Source: Oreohelix idahoensis (taxonomy: Eukaryota > Mollusca > Gastropoda > Stylommatophora > Oreohelicidae). Taken from it: DNA of 64,000 nt. The notes beneath the pieces are model-generated. The model saw only the letters and a program-made list of their open reading frames with translations, did not search any database and was not told the DNA's origin. The stretch covers positions 526,001 to 590,000 of the forward strand of contig JAMPIV010005806.1 of NCBI GenBank assembly GCA_024509875.1, read 5' to 3'. A program made the position numbers and the translations under genes. Positions within the stretch are counted from its first letter, which is position 1. Each line of letters begins with the position of its first letter. Below are positions 53,199 to 64,000 of the stretch, one piece after another.

Positions 53199-53662
53199 TA
53201 ACTGTGACATAATGTAAAGCGACTTTTGACATAATGAAAAGCGATTTACTTGTAACATAAAGTAAAGAAACGTACTTAGGATACAAAGTAAAGCGACTAA
53301 CTTGTGACATAAAGTAAAGAGACTAACTTGTGACATCAAGTAAAGAGACTAACTTGTGACATAAAGTAAAGAGACTAACTTGTGACATAACTTAAAGAGA
53401 CGAACTTGTGACATAATTAAAGAGAATAACTTATGATATAAAGTAAAGAGAATAACATGTGACATAAAGAAAGAGAATAACATGTGACATATAGCAAAGA
53501 GAATAACATGTGACTTAAAGTAAAAAGACGAATTTGTGACATAAAGTAAAGAGAATAACTTGTGACATAAAGTAATGAGACATAAAGTAAAGAAAATAAG
53601 TTGCAACATAATGTACAGAGACTTACATGTCATGTAATGTACAGAGAATTACATGTGAGACT
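53199..53662. repeat. 26-bp satellite, left block
   Basis: Imperfect repeats of ACTTGTGACATAAAGTAAAGAG. Towards the right end the unit becomes ATAATGTACAGAGACTTAC, the form also found at 60871-61016. The 94-codon minus frame here is repeat sequence. Confidence 0.9.
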
Positions 53663-54815
53663 GACTTACGTACTTAGTCGTTTCTCTTATAACGTGAGAT
53701 GCAGAGATTTGGAAGAGAGAGCGCCATATTATCCTATCGTCTGTCTTCTTCCTGGCCCGGTTCCATTCTAGTCCTCGGTCCTTCAAAGATTGTCTAATGT
53801 TGTCCTCCCAGCGGACTCTGGGTCGTCCTTGGGGTCTGGATCCCTGGCTCTTTGTTTCCCATGCTTGTCGTGGTATCCGATCTTCTCCCATTCTGCAGAC
53901 ATGACCCAATCATCTTAGTTAGGACCGTTCTACATTGGTCTGCAGGGGGTGGGATTTTAGGCCTTGACGTTTTTTCTGGTTGCGGACCATGTCTCTTCTT
54001 GTTACTTCAACCACCTTCCTCAGATACCTCATTTCTGAGGTTTGGATCTGGCTTGTGTGGGTTGTAGTCATTGCCGATGACTCGCATCCATATGTCAAGA
54101 CTGGGACATAGGTGGAGCGGTATACAGCCATCTTCGTTTTCTTACCAACCTTTCTCTTGCTGAGGAATTCTAGATTTATGGCCTGAAAAATTCTCCCAGC
54201 TGATGCTTTTCGAGTGGCCAACTTTTCTTCGATGCCTCCCTTTCGGTTTATAATAGCTCCGAGGTATTTAAAGTGGTTGACCTGCTCCATGACCTGTTCT
54301 CCCAGCATAATCTGATGTCTTCTTTCTTATCGTGATATCACCATGGATTTTGTTTTAGAGCTGTATATAACCATCCCTCTCTTCTCCAGCTCTTCCTTCC
54401 AGACTTGCAGGTTGGATTGGAGATGTGCCTCTGATTTAGCAATCAGGGCAACATCATCAGTCAGCTCTGAAATACAGACCTGTCTCATCTTCCAGTACCC
54501 CACTGAATACTTTCTTGTTCTCTCCTTACATGCCTTGATGACATCGTCCATGAGGAGTATGAAAAGGTAAGGTGGCAAGATATCACCTTGTCTTACACCA
54601 GTGATGGTCCTGAACTCTTCTGACTTATAGGTTGTTGTCCTCACATAATTTCTGCAAGACTTGTAGAAGCTCTGTATAGCATGAATCAGAGGTGCTGGAA
54701 TGTTCTTCCTTGCCAAACAGTCCCAAAGTTTGCTCCAGGGGACCCTGTCAAACGCCTTTTCCAGATCTATGAAACAACGATGGATCTCATTCTTATACTC
54801 AAAGGCCTTTTCAAC
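53663..54815 (-). pseudogene. RTE-like LINE, 3' half of a disrupted copy
   Basis: Broken minus-strand frames match the intact copy at 50510-51556: CFIDLEKAFDRVPW at the upstream end, then ITGVRQGDIL, a decayed catalytic region (ELTDDVAL), TYGCESSAM and MGHVCRMGEDR. The RNA end carries a GTAAGTCAGTC tail. At 54815 it stops at a TA repeat. Its 5' half is probably 58970-60866 on the same strand, since both outer ends abut the same satellite. Confidence 0.8.
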
Positions 54816-54825
54816 TCAGCTGTCT

Positions 54826-54850
54826 ATATATATATATATATATATATATA
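54826..54850. repeat. (TA)n microsatellite
   Basis: About 12 TA units between the LINE half-copy and the target duplication of the next LINE. Confidence 0.9.
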
Positions 54851-55151
54851 AGCATCAAGTCAATGATGAGAGTTATCTACCCTTCCAAGATGGAGGTGAA
54901 ATTCGTTTCTCACCTTAGACGCCGAAAGAAAAACATCAGGAATGTGTATATTTCGATGGATATCACCATGTTATGTTAAATTATAGAATAAAAGATACAC
55001 CAGAGTATCTAGTGGTGTAGATATTTTCCTATAACTGACCTCGAAACCCTCGAATCGGTCGGTTGGATCGGAGGGTTGATCAGTGAGTTAACAATTCACT
55101 ATCGTAAAACAAGCTATTGTTACCGAAACAGAACCAGGCTCGACAGTAAAC

Positions 55152-56026
55152 ATGACTCACTCTAATATCTTGGGGGCTAAGGAGATTTCTAAAATTGGAT
55201 ACTGGAATGTAAGAACTATGTATCAAGACGGAAAATTGGAAGAAGTAATTAAAGAAATGGATAATTATAAGTTGGACTTATTGGGTGTCAGCGAGTGTAG
55301 ATGGACGGGGAAGGGCATAAAATATATTTCAGAAGAAAAAAAGCAAATTATATACTCTGGTAGTAATGATAATCGTCACACAGAGGGAGTAGCCATCCTA
55401 ATGACACAGAAAGCAGCAGCATCGCTTATCAGCTGGGTACCTATCAATGAGAGGCTAATATTAGCTAGATTTCAGACACGATTTTTCAAGCTCTCAATTG
55501 TACAATGTTATGCACCAACTAACGACGCTCTTGATACCACAAAAGATGACTTCTATGAAGCACTTCTAAGTACCATCAACACAATACCCAAGCATGACAT
55601 AATAGCGGTCATGGGTGATTTTAACGCCAAAGTAGGTGACAACAACGATGGAGTACAAAGATATCTCGGTACTCATGGCATAGGCTGTATGAATCAAAAT
55701 GGCGAAAGACTTCTAGAACTTTGTGAAATATCAAACCTCGTTGTGGCAGACACCATCTTTCCACATAAGAATATCCACAAGATAACATGGAATTACCTGA
55801 TGGCAGAACTAAGAACCAGATAGATCACTTCTGCATAAGCGCTAAATTTCGCTCATCAGTTCAAGACGTCAGAGCATACAGAGGTGCAGAGATCGGAAGC
55901 GATCATAACCTCTGCATAGCTAAAATGAGAATTAAACTGAAGAAGTTATACCAACCGAATAAAAATAGAAGAATGCAAGATGTTGTGTTAGAACAAATAA
56001 AGGGAATACAGAATGGTTTACAGTAG
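55152..56026 (+). pseudogene. RTE-like LINE AP endonuclease domain
   Basis: Starts at ATG 55152. Conserved blocks: IGYWNVRTMYQDGKLEEV, GVSECRW (catalytic Glu), AVMGDFNAKVG, then, after a frameshift near 55790, KNQIDHFCI and GSDHNLC (catalytic Asp-His). The endonuclease nicks target DNA for target-primed reverse transcription. Only one frameshift separates the two parts, so the domain is nearly complete. Confidence 0.88.
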
Positions 56027-56028
56027 AA

Positions 56029-56941
56029 ACAGGGGTGAAACAAGGCTGTATTATGTCACCACTACTTTTTGGAATAGCTATTGATTGGGTTATGAGAAAC
56101 TATACCCACAATGAACAATTGGGTATAAAATGGACAAATGGAAAATTCCTGGGGGACCTGGATTTCGCAGATGATGTAGCATTCTTAAGTTCAACACCAA
56201 GACAATCCCAAGAAGCAATAAATAATTTGTGTCATCTCTCGGTTAAAATTGGTCTCCAAATAAATGCCTCTAAAACTAAAGCTATGAACTTTTCTAACGA
56301 GACCTTTGATATCATCTTGAACGGGGAAAAACTACAGAAAGTTGAAAAGTTTCAATTATTTAGGCAGTAAAATGACTCAGGATGGTGACACAACAAGAGA
56401 AATCCATACTAGAATTGCTTTGGCAGCTAGCGCCTTCAATAGATTATCTAACATTTGGAAATTACGATCATTGAATATACATACCAAGCTTCGTCTGTTT
56501 AATTCAAATGTTATCTCAGTGTTAACATACGGCTGTGAGAGTTGGAAAATAACAAAATCATTGGAGAACAAGCTGAATACATTCGAGAACAAATGTCTTA
56601 GAAAACTCATGAACATCAGTTGGAAAGAATTCAAGACTAATCGACAAATAAGAGAAGACTCTAGGCAGAAATATGTCTCCGACTATATAAGGAAAAGACG
56701 ATAGTCATATATCGGTCATGTCCTACGAATGCAAAACAACAGAATACCACTACAGGCGCTCACTTGGGTTCCTGAGGGTAAGCGGAAAAAAGGAAGACCA
56801 AAAGAAACACTCAGAAGAACAATAATAAGAGAAGGAAAAACGTTGGGCCTAAATAATGTGCAAGAGCTAAGAGGAGTGGCGTCACAACGAACAACCTGGA
56901 GAGCACTGGTTTCTGCCTTATGCGCCGTGTTTGGCGCTTAA
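56029..56941 (+). pseudogene. RTE-like LINE reverse transcriptase, C-terminal part
   Basis: Begins at TGVKQGCIMSPLLF, followed by FADDVAFL (catalytic box), then after a frameshift near 56350 FNYLGSKMTQDG, VLTYGCESWKI, a stop at 56702-56704, and GHVLRMQNNR and KKGRPKETLRR to the end. RT sequence before the GVKQG block is deleted. It ends 22 bp before the target duplication, separated by a TTA run. Confidence 0.85.
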
Positions 56942-57207
56942 AGAATTTATTATTATTATTATTATCAAGTCAATGAATTGCTACACAAAAAGATATAGAC
57001 CCACTGGTATGATCTTCCCACAGTCCCGTTAGGAGAAAGATGATAGCCCAAAATGTCACAGATACATATGATTTGGGTCTAATATTTTCCCCTTTTGAAG
57101 GTATGAACTGACTTTGACAGCAGTATCGATTCTAAGGAAAAATATAATTTAGCAACAAATCTTGCATAAGGAAAGTTACAAAGTGGGTGAATCAAACAAA
57201 GAACATC

Positions 57208-57428
57208 CTTCAGTCTACTTTCACTCGGTTCTTTCATCAGGGCCCTGACTCACACAATCTTACCTACAATCGTGCTGTTGTTCGCCGTCTGGCGCAAACT
57301 TTAGGACACTTCTCTACAGTGAATCTGTATTCTTTGGATAAAGAGAATCCCAGCTCTGCAGATACAGGTTTCTTCCACTGCTCCGGGGAGCATTCACTTC
57401 ACCAGTTTAATTTAAGTTTACTGCTAAG
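57208..57428 (+). CDS. Candidate exon with an Ig-like C-terminal half-domain (tentative)
   Basis: In one open plus-strand frame, LYSLDKENPSSADTGFFHC has the D-x-G-x-x-x-C pattern and preceding strand of an immunoglobulin fold, followed by a strand-like HQFNLSLLL. Acceptor-like ACATCCTTCAG and donor-like CTAAGGTCAC flank it. The first Ig cysteine would be in an upstream exon that I did not find. The match is to a short, common pattern. The surrounding 148-codon frame is otherwise unassigned. Confidence 0.3.
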
Positions 57429-58969
57429 GTCACTTGAATCAGTTTGGGTAAGAAAGTTTAAACAGGCACACAGTGTCAGAAACACGAGGTTTCCCTTAAT
57501 TAGGAAGATGACCGATGGACAACTTCTCTCAACAGATAGTCTTGGTTCACCACACACTTTATCAACAATGTCGGAAATGTTAATGTTTTTTTGTTCTGTA
57601 ATTATTCTCGCCACAAGGCAGCCTGTACATTAGTTTGTGAAGAAAAATGATCTGGCTCAAAGGCCCAGTATAAGCATTTATTCTTTTTAAAAAATCCGTT
57701 AGTGGGATTGGTATTCTGTCTATCTCTGAAGACATACGCCCTGTCAGACAGGTGTTACTTGAAAACCCACGTGGTTAAAGATTTAAAATGTTTATGTTTC
57801 TCACAGGTATGTCTCTGTACTAAACGCCGGCAAAGTTTAGGTTACCCCAGTATTCACTGAAAAAGAAAAAACACATATGGAATATTTTACATATTATGTA
57901 CTCAATATAACTTACATTTAGAACTGCAAGCGTAGAGTTTGACTTGACTTTAAACTTTCCCATGAAATATGTTATATACATAAAATCATGTTCCTCATGA
58001 ATTAGGAATCCATACGTATTCCGTCAACACTCATGAGGCATCTAGCATTTATAAGTTATTTTAGAAAAATTATTCTCGACTGAGTAGTTAGCAGTTAAAT
58101 TAAATTCATTATAGCTTACATGATTTTAAGCTAAACATTATAATTTATTATGTTTTTCCACTGTAACTCGTCGACTAGAGAATATAACAACTTCTAAATT
58201 AATCACTCTGCACAAAAGAACTAGTGGGATAAAATAGGCGGTTTAACACTTAATCACACACAAAATCTAGATATATTAAATATAATATTTACCTCAACAC
58301 AGAACTACGGTATCACAACGAAACTAAAAGATTTCACTTATAAGTTTAAGTATCTAGAACGAAGTGACCACGTCTACTGCAAATGGAGAATGAGTGAAAT
58401 CGAGTTTCAAACTCTGGTTAATATCTTAAACCAGACAACGGGTCCCAACTTATTTCGCGAAACGAAATAATCTCCCCTTTCCGTCTTAAACACATTAAAT
58501 ATAACACTTCCCATTTCTAGACGTTTGCCATAACTGACACTTCTCTTCTTCACACCTCACGCTGACCAGGGCCAACAGTGAGTGCCGTGTCAGATGGGAT
58601 TTCCAGACAAATGTCTCAAACTGCGCCTTGGAGATGTCGGTTATCGCGCCTCACCTGAGCGCTCAGCCGATGCAACTCGTTGTGGCAGGTGAAAATGCAG
58701 ACGATATGTCGCCTATAACTCTGGCGAAAGCGAATATTCACAGTTTACGTCTACAACGCAATAACCTCCCTAACCTGGCATCTACGTAATAACATCACTA
58801 GTGCGTTTCTAAATGAGAAAACGAAACCCGGCGAAAGTTTGAATGGGAAAATAGTAATGTTTATAGTCGCAAACGTACGAATGCGAAAAACACAGGAAAA
58901 GGATAAAGAGTGATAATAAAATAGAGGACACGGGTGGAAGAAAGAAAGAATATATAGAGAATTTATTGA
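57429..58969. other. Unassigned interval
   Basis: AT-rich, short frames only. It separates the two halves of the disrupted LINE. Confidence 0.35.
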
Positions 58970-60866
58970 TCATAAACTCTATGCGACAACCATCAAGCCC
59001 TGCTGCTTTGCCCATCTTGATTTTCTCCAGTGCTGCCTTCAGTTCTTTCATCTTTATGTCATCTTCACCACTATTGGTTTTCTCTTCTGTGCTAGTGGTT
59101 ATCATTTATGATGCTTGACCTTGCTCACCATCCAGGAGTTCTGAGAAATATTCTTTCCATCTTTCCATAACTTCCTTCGGGGCAGTAAGCAATTTGCCTT
59201 GCTTGTCCTTTATAAATTTGGGAAGGCATTGTTTTTCCTTCCTCGTGTTCTTTAGGGTCTTATAGAACAATTTCTGGTTTTCTTGCGCATCTTTTTTCTA
59301 GCTTTTCTCCAAATTCTTCCCAGGACTTCTGTTTTGCTGCTAGCACTTTGTTGTTTGCTTCTTTTCTGAGTATCACATATTCTCTATATTTCTCTACTTG
59401 TGCTGCTGTGTTTTTACCTCCTAAGTATTGTTTCCCTGCCATTTTCTTTTGTCTTATTTTCTCTTTGACTTCCTCTGTCCACCAAGGTGTCCTCTTTCTC
59501 TTGTTCCCACGTCGGACTTCACCACTTGCTTTTGCATCAGCTGTCTTTATGATGTCCTTGAATTTAAGCCAGAGGGTTTCCAAGTCATCAGGTTGTCGTT
59601 CTGTGTTTCTCACCGCTGTAGCAATAAGCCCCTGATATCTGGTCTTAATTTCTGGCTCTCTCAGCTTGTAGGTCTTAATACTCATTTCTCCCGTTCGTTT
59701 ACTTGGTTTCTTGCGTGATGTTGGGCAGTTCCTAGGATGAGCAACTCTTTTGATTTTAAGCAGGTAGTGATCACTTCCAATCTCTGGCCCCCTCCAGACT
59801 CTAGCATATCGGACATATTTGAATGAGCTCCTCCTAACAATGGCATAGTCGATCATTGACTTCTCATTCTTTGTTGGTTCACATCTAATGTATGCATGTA
59901 TGCGCTTATGGGGGAACTTTGTAATGATCAGATTGTAAAAAAAAAAGGTAAAGGAACCCGTTACACGCCCATTGAGGCATATTGGGAATATGGTGTTAGG
60001 CCCATATTATCTTGACCGTCGGCACACGAGGGGTGATGTGGTCGGCATCACGCCGGCCGCCTTAACCTTCCCAGAGTAGCTCTGGTACCCATTTGGGGCT
60101 GGGTCGACCCAGGAGCCGTTTGTGGCCTAAAAATTTTCCGCCTCATCTGGGGATTGAACCATAGCTTTCCATTGTCATTGTGAGTATCTTCTCCATATCT
60201 TCCGATAACTCCACCCCATCTAGCATGGTCATTTCCAACTCTGGCATTGAAATCTCCGAGCATGATAATTTCTTCTAGGTAGTCATACACTGTCCTTTGA
60301 AGCAGCTCGAAGAACTCCTCCTTGACCTCTGCTCTGTCATCTTCATTTGGCCCATTCACTATGACCAGGTTGACTATGGTTTCTCCTTCTTTTAGTTTTA
60401 CAACCACAATGCGCTCTGAGACAAAGTTCCATTCCTTGATACTATCTTTTTGGTTTGTCGCCACAGTGCAACCCACGCCCACTTTAGCTCTTTCAGATGT
60501 GGGTACACCACTATAGAGCAGCGTGTTGCCATCGAGATCCATGACTTCTTGCCCCTTTTTCTTTGTTTCCGTTATAGCCAGGATTTCTAGTTTTGCTTTC
60601 CTCATTTCTTCCATCAGCTCCTCTTCTTTCCCACTTATACTTCTTGTGTTCCAAGTTCTATAAGTCGTAGTCAGTAGTCCGTTCCAGTTCGTCGCCTTCA
60701 GAATCAGTCCGGTTTTCTCTCTTGAAGTTTGCGTAATCATGATTTAAAGCAAACAGGTGATTGGCCTGTTGTGCCTTTGCATGGTGGAGGGGCTGCCTCC
60801 TTACGGCCTCCATGCAGGCCGCCCTCCTCCTTTTTCAGCCGGGCTTGGGACCGGCCTAGGCGGAGT
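58970..60866 (-). pseudogene. RTE-like LINE, 5' half (endonuclease to start of RT), split by a SINE
   Basis: The minus strand begins with a GC-rich leader (GGTCCCAAGCCCGG), then from 60740 an endonuclease: TYRTWNTRSISGKEEEL, ITETKKKG, IIMLGDFNARVG. After a SINE (59938-60172) it resumes with SMIDYAIV and GPEIGSDHY, a basic linker with TPWWTEEVKEKIR, and the first RT block KAAGLDG near 58980. RT is then cut off. Losing the 3' end is unusual for a LINE; the matching 3' half appears to be 53663-54815. Confidence 0.82.
59938..60172 (-). mobile_element. tRNA-derived SINE, 5'-truncated, inside a LINE
   Basis: Shares about 220 bp with the SINE at 17370-17653, including GGGTCGACCC. It begins at the B box (GGTTCAATCCCC) and lacks the A-box head. 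On the minus strand it ends in a T run. It interrupts the endonuclease of the LINE after GKLW. Confidence 0.8.
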
Positions 60867-60870
60867 TAAC

Positions 60871-61016
60871 AGAGACTTACTTGTGATATAATGTGCTGTG
60901 ACTTACTTGTGATGTAATGTACAGAGACATTCTTGACGTTTAATGTACTTAGACTTACTTGTGATATAATGTACAGAGACATACTTGACATATAATGTAC
61001 AGATACTTACTAAAGA
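60871..61016. repeat. 26-bp satellite, right block
   Basis: Units like GACTTACTTGTGATATAATGT and TACAGAGAC match the right end of the array at 53199-53662. It lies at the 5' edge of the LINE half-copy. Confidence 0.8.
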
Positions 61017-61611
61017 CATAATATGAAGCGTTGACCACTCTGTCTGGTACTCGTCTAGCAACACGAAAATGTTTGACTAGTCTCATTTCTTGATATGTCC
61101 CACTGGTGTTTGTGTAGCCCACTGAGGAAAGGTCATAGACTTGTTGGCTTTATATCATACTTTATTCTTGCTCTTCCAGGCTACAAGGGTTGTAGAAAAT
61201 GTACTTATAGACAAGCAAAGACGGGTCAATGGACGTTTGTTGCAAGTCTGCTGCTTAAACATGGTAGTGCTTATTGGTAGTGTTCTCCGTTATTGCTGGT
61301 CACACCCACTCTAGCAAAATATGGTTAAGGTTGAGAATGGATGCTCAATAACAGTATTCTGCCAATGTTATCTACATATCAATAAGTCAGACGTTTCCAA
61401 TCTGGGGTATGCGATACCCCAAGAGGTACGATTAACTTGTCACGGGGGTACTTTGAAAAGTTGGTAAACTGCTACATTCTCCAACTGAAATATTTACAAA
61501 GTAGTTTTTAGTGTCAGTTAAAATCGTTGTGGATTGGCGTATCTAGTTCACATACAAATACGTGGCAATAGACTAAACTGGAGACTGAACATGATACACG
61601 TTTATCACTTT
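61017..61611. other. Unassigned interval with a possible hAT-like relic
   Basis: No gene. Around 61388-61440, CGTTTCCAATCTGGGGTATG and GATACCCCAAGAGGTAC weakly resemble a hAT-type end. Confidence 0.3.
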
Positions 61612-64000
61612 CAAAAACTGTGTCCTGAGAGACATCGGTGTTTGACAAAAACTGTGTCCTGAATGACACCGTTGGTTGCCAAAAACTGTGTTCTGAATGA
61701 CACCGGTGGTTGACAAAAACTATGTCCTGAATGACACCGGTGGTTGACAAAAACTGTTTCCTGAATGACACCGGCGGTTGACAAAAACTATATCCTGAAT
61801 GACACCGGTGTTTGACCAAAAACTGTGTCCTAAATGACACCTGTGGTTGACAAAAACTGTGTCCGGAATGACACCAGTGGTTGACAAAAACTGTGATCTG
61901 AATGACACCAGTGGTTGACAAAAAATGTGTCCTGAATGACACCGGTGGTTGACAAAAGCTGTGTCTTGAATGACACCGGAGGTTGACAAAAACTGATGTC
62001 CTGAATGACACCGGTGGTTGACAAAAACTTTGTCCTGAATGACACCAATGGTTGACCAAAAACTGTGCCCTGAATGACACCGGTGGTGGACAAAAACTGT
62101 GTCCTGAATGACACCGGTGGTTTAAAAAAACTGTGTCCTGAATGACACCGGTGGTTGACAAAAAGTATGTCCTGAATGACACCGGTGGTTGACAAAAACT
62201 GTGATCTGAATGACACCAGTGGTTGACAAAAACTGTGTCCTGAATGACACCGGTGGTTGACAAAAGCTGTGTCTTGAATGACACCGGTGGTTGACAAAAA
62301 CTATGTCTTGAATGACACCGGTGGTTGACAAAAAATTTTGCCCTGAATGACACCGGTGGTTGCCAAAAACGGTGTCCTTAATGACAACGGTTGTTGACAA
62401 AAACTGAGTCCTGAATGACACCGGTGGTTGACAAAAACTATGTCCTGAATGACACCGGCGGTTGAGAAAAACTATGTCCTTAATGACACCGGTGGCTGAC
62501 AAAAACTGTGTCCTGAATGACACCGGTGGTTGACAAAAACGTTGTCCTGAATGACACCGGTGGTTGACAAAAACTATGTCCTGAATGACTCCGGTGGTTG
62601 ACAAAAACTATGTCCTGAATGACACTGGTGGTTGAGAAAAACTGTGTCCTGAATGACACCGGCGGTTGACAAAAACTATATCCTGAATGACACCGGCGGT
62701 TGACCAAAAACTGTGTCCTAAATGACACCTCTGGTTGACAAAAACTGCCCGGAATGACACCGGTGGTTGACAAAAACTGTGATCTAAATGACACCAATGG
62801 TTGACAAAAATTGTGTCCTGAATGACACCGGTGGTTGACAAAAGCTGTGTCTTGAATGACACCGGTGGTTGACAAAAACTATGTCCTGAATGACACCGGT
62901 GGTTGACAAAAACTGTGCCCTGAATGACACCGGTGGTTGACAAAAACTGTGTCCTGAATGACACCGGCGGTTGACAAAAACTATATCCTGAATGACACCG
63001 GCGGTTGACCAAAAACTATATCCTGATTGACACCGGTGTTTGACCAAAAACTGTGTCCTAAATGACACCGGTGGTTGACCAAAACTGTGTCCTGAATGAC
63101 GCGACTGGTTGACAAAACTATGTCCTGAATGACACCGCCGGTTGACAAAAACTATGTCCTGAATGACACCGGCGGTTGACAAAAACTATGTCCTGAATGA
63201 CATCGGTTGTTAACAAAAAATGTGTCCTGAATGACACCGGTGGTTGACAAAAACTGTGATCTGAATGACATCAGTGGTTGACAAAAACTGTCCTGAATGA
63301 CACCGGTGGTTGACAAAAGCTGTGTCTTGAATGACACCGGTGGTTGACCAAAAACTATGTCTTGAATGACATCGGTGGTTGACAAAAGTTTTGCCCTGAA
63401 TGACACCGGTGGTTGCCAAAAACGGTGTCCTTAATGACAACGGTTGTTGACAAAAACTGAGTCCTGAATGACACCGGTGGTTGACAAAAACTATGTCCTG
63501 AATGACACCGGCGGTTGAGAAAAACTATGTCCTTAATGACACCGTTGGCTGACAAAAACTGTGTCCTGAATGACACCGGTGGTTGACAAAAACGTTGTCC
63601 TGAATGACACCTGTGGTTGACAACAACTATGTCCTGAATGACACCGGTGTTTGACAAAAACTATGTCCTGAATGACACTGGTGGTTGACAAAAAATGTGT
63701 CCTGAATGACACCGGCGGTTGACAAAAACTATATCCTGAATGACACCGGTGGTTGACCAAAAACTGTGTCCTAAATGACACCTCTGGTTGACAAAAACTG
63801 TGCCCGGAATGACACCGGTGGTTGACAAAAACTGTGATCTAAATGACACCAGTGGTTGACAGAAATTGTGTCCTGAATGACACCGGTGGTTGACAAAAGC
63901 TGTGTCTTGAATGACACCGGAGGTTTACAAAAACTTATGTCCTGAATGACACAAGTGGTTGACCAAAAACCGTGCCCTGAATGACACCGGTGGTTGACAA
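61612..64000. repeat. 34-bp minisatellite with higher-order structure, about 70 copies
   Basis: The unit TGACAAAAACTGTGTCCTGA, then ATGACACCGGTGGT, repeats every 34 bp to the window end. Marker variants (TGCCAAAAACGGTGTC at 62361 and 63414; AAAGCTGTGTCTTG near 62264 and 63317, and near 62843 and 63896) recur 1053 bp apart, showing a higher-order unit of about 31 monomers. All minus frames lack stops for long stretches, so up to 279-codon frames appear; none is a gene. Confidence 0.97.

Larger units (their letters stand above)
54867..56963 (+). mobile_element. RTE-like LINE with 13-bp target duplication and internal deletion
   Basis: A 2097-bp insertion flanked by ATCAAGTCAATGA at 54854-54866 and 56964-56976. 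It has a 5' leader, an AP endonuclease frame, a truncated RT and a (TTA)n tail. The middle of the protein (RT fingers and part of the palm) is missing near 56026, so the copy is internally deleted. The long perfect duplication indicates fairly recent integration. Confidence 0.92.

Noticed and set aside
53199..53662. Regular 26-bp repeats considered as a CRISPR array
   Set aside because: The repeats are contiguous with no unique spacers and the context is eukaryotic, so this is a satellite.
61514..63849. Many overlapping minus-strand frames of up to 279 codons rich in FCQPPVSF and CHSGHSF
   Set aside because: They come from the stop-free 34-bp minisatellite, read in rotating frames. No start context or unique sequence supports a gene.
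61612..64000. 34-bp periodicity considered as CRISPR repeats
   Set aside because: Consecutive monomers abut without spacers and vary gradually, as in a minisatellite.

Overview
This 64-kb window is animal nuclear DNA made almost entirely of transposable elements and tandem repeats. I see no rRNA, tRNA gene, CRISPR array, bacterial operon or complete host gene. The mix of elements (CR1-like LINE with an esterase ORF1, RTE-like LINEs, Ty3/gypsy elements, Tc1/mariner, hAT, tRNA-derived SINEs, long GATA arrays) suggests a lophotrochozoan invertebrate, most likely a mollusc. That is inference from family composition; no host gene settles it.

Layout. 1-7017: Ty3/gypsy element 1 (minus), inserted into a CR1-like LINE fragment (7018-7778). 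7787-14855: longer CR1-like LINE (minus) with AP endonuclease, reverse transcriptase and an SGNH-esterase ORF1, ending in tetranucleotide tails. 15203-16586: facing GATA and CTAT arrays plus TGTC and TC runs. 17-20 kb: hAT-like terminus, tRNA-SINE with target duplication, palindromic MITE, possible chitin-binding host exon (18700-18895), 0.95-kb fold-back Tc1 derivative. 21818-31120: gypsy element 2 (plus), 1097-bp LTRs and CAGGG target duplication. 31.1-33.9 kb: AT-rich, nothing assigned. 33945-48030: a nested stack in which a Tc1-like transposase gene is cut in two by a 13-kb insertion with 81-bp inverted ends; inside it lie a 66-bp minisatellite, a SINE split by gypsy element 3 (35542-44761, TSD GGCAG), a LINE RNase H fragment fused to a hAT transposase fragment, a 45-bp minisatellite and more SINE. 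50.5-61 kb: RTE-like LINE copies, one (54867-56963) with a 13-bp target duplication and one apparently nearly full-length copy (60.87 to 53.66 kb) broken by later insertions and sitting in a 26-bp satellite. 61612-64000: 34-bp minisatellite with a higher-order period of about 1053 bp.

The most notable result is that all three gypsy elements carry integrase upstream of reverse transcriptase (gag - [protease] - IN - RT - RNase H), the Copia-like order known from Gmr1-type Ty3/gypsy elements of deuterostomes. Elements 2 and 3 also have an unusual CxxC...CGH motif before the protease, and element 1 lacks protease and the integrase catalytic core although its LTRs look identical. Motifs and repeat alignments were made by eye; no database search was possible.
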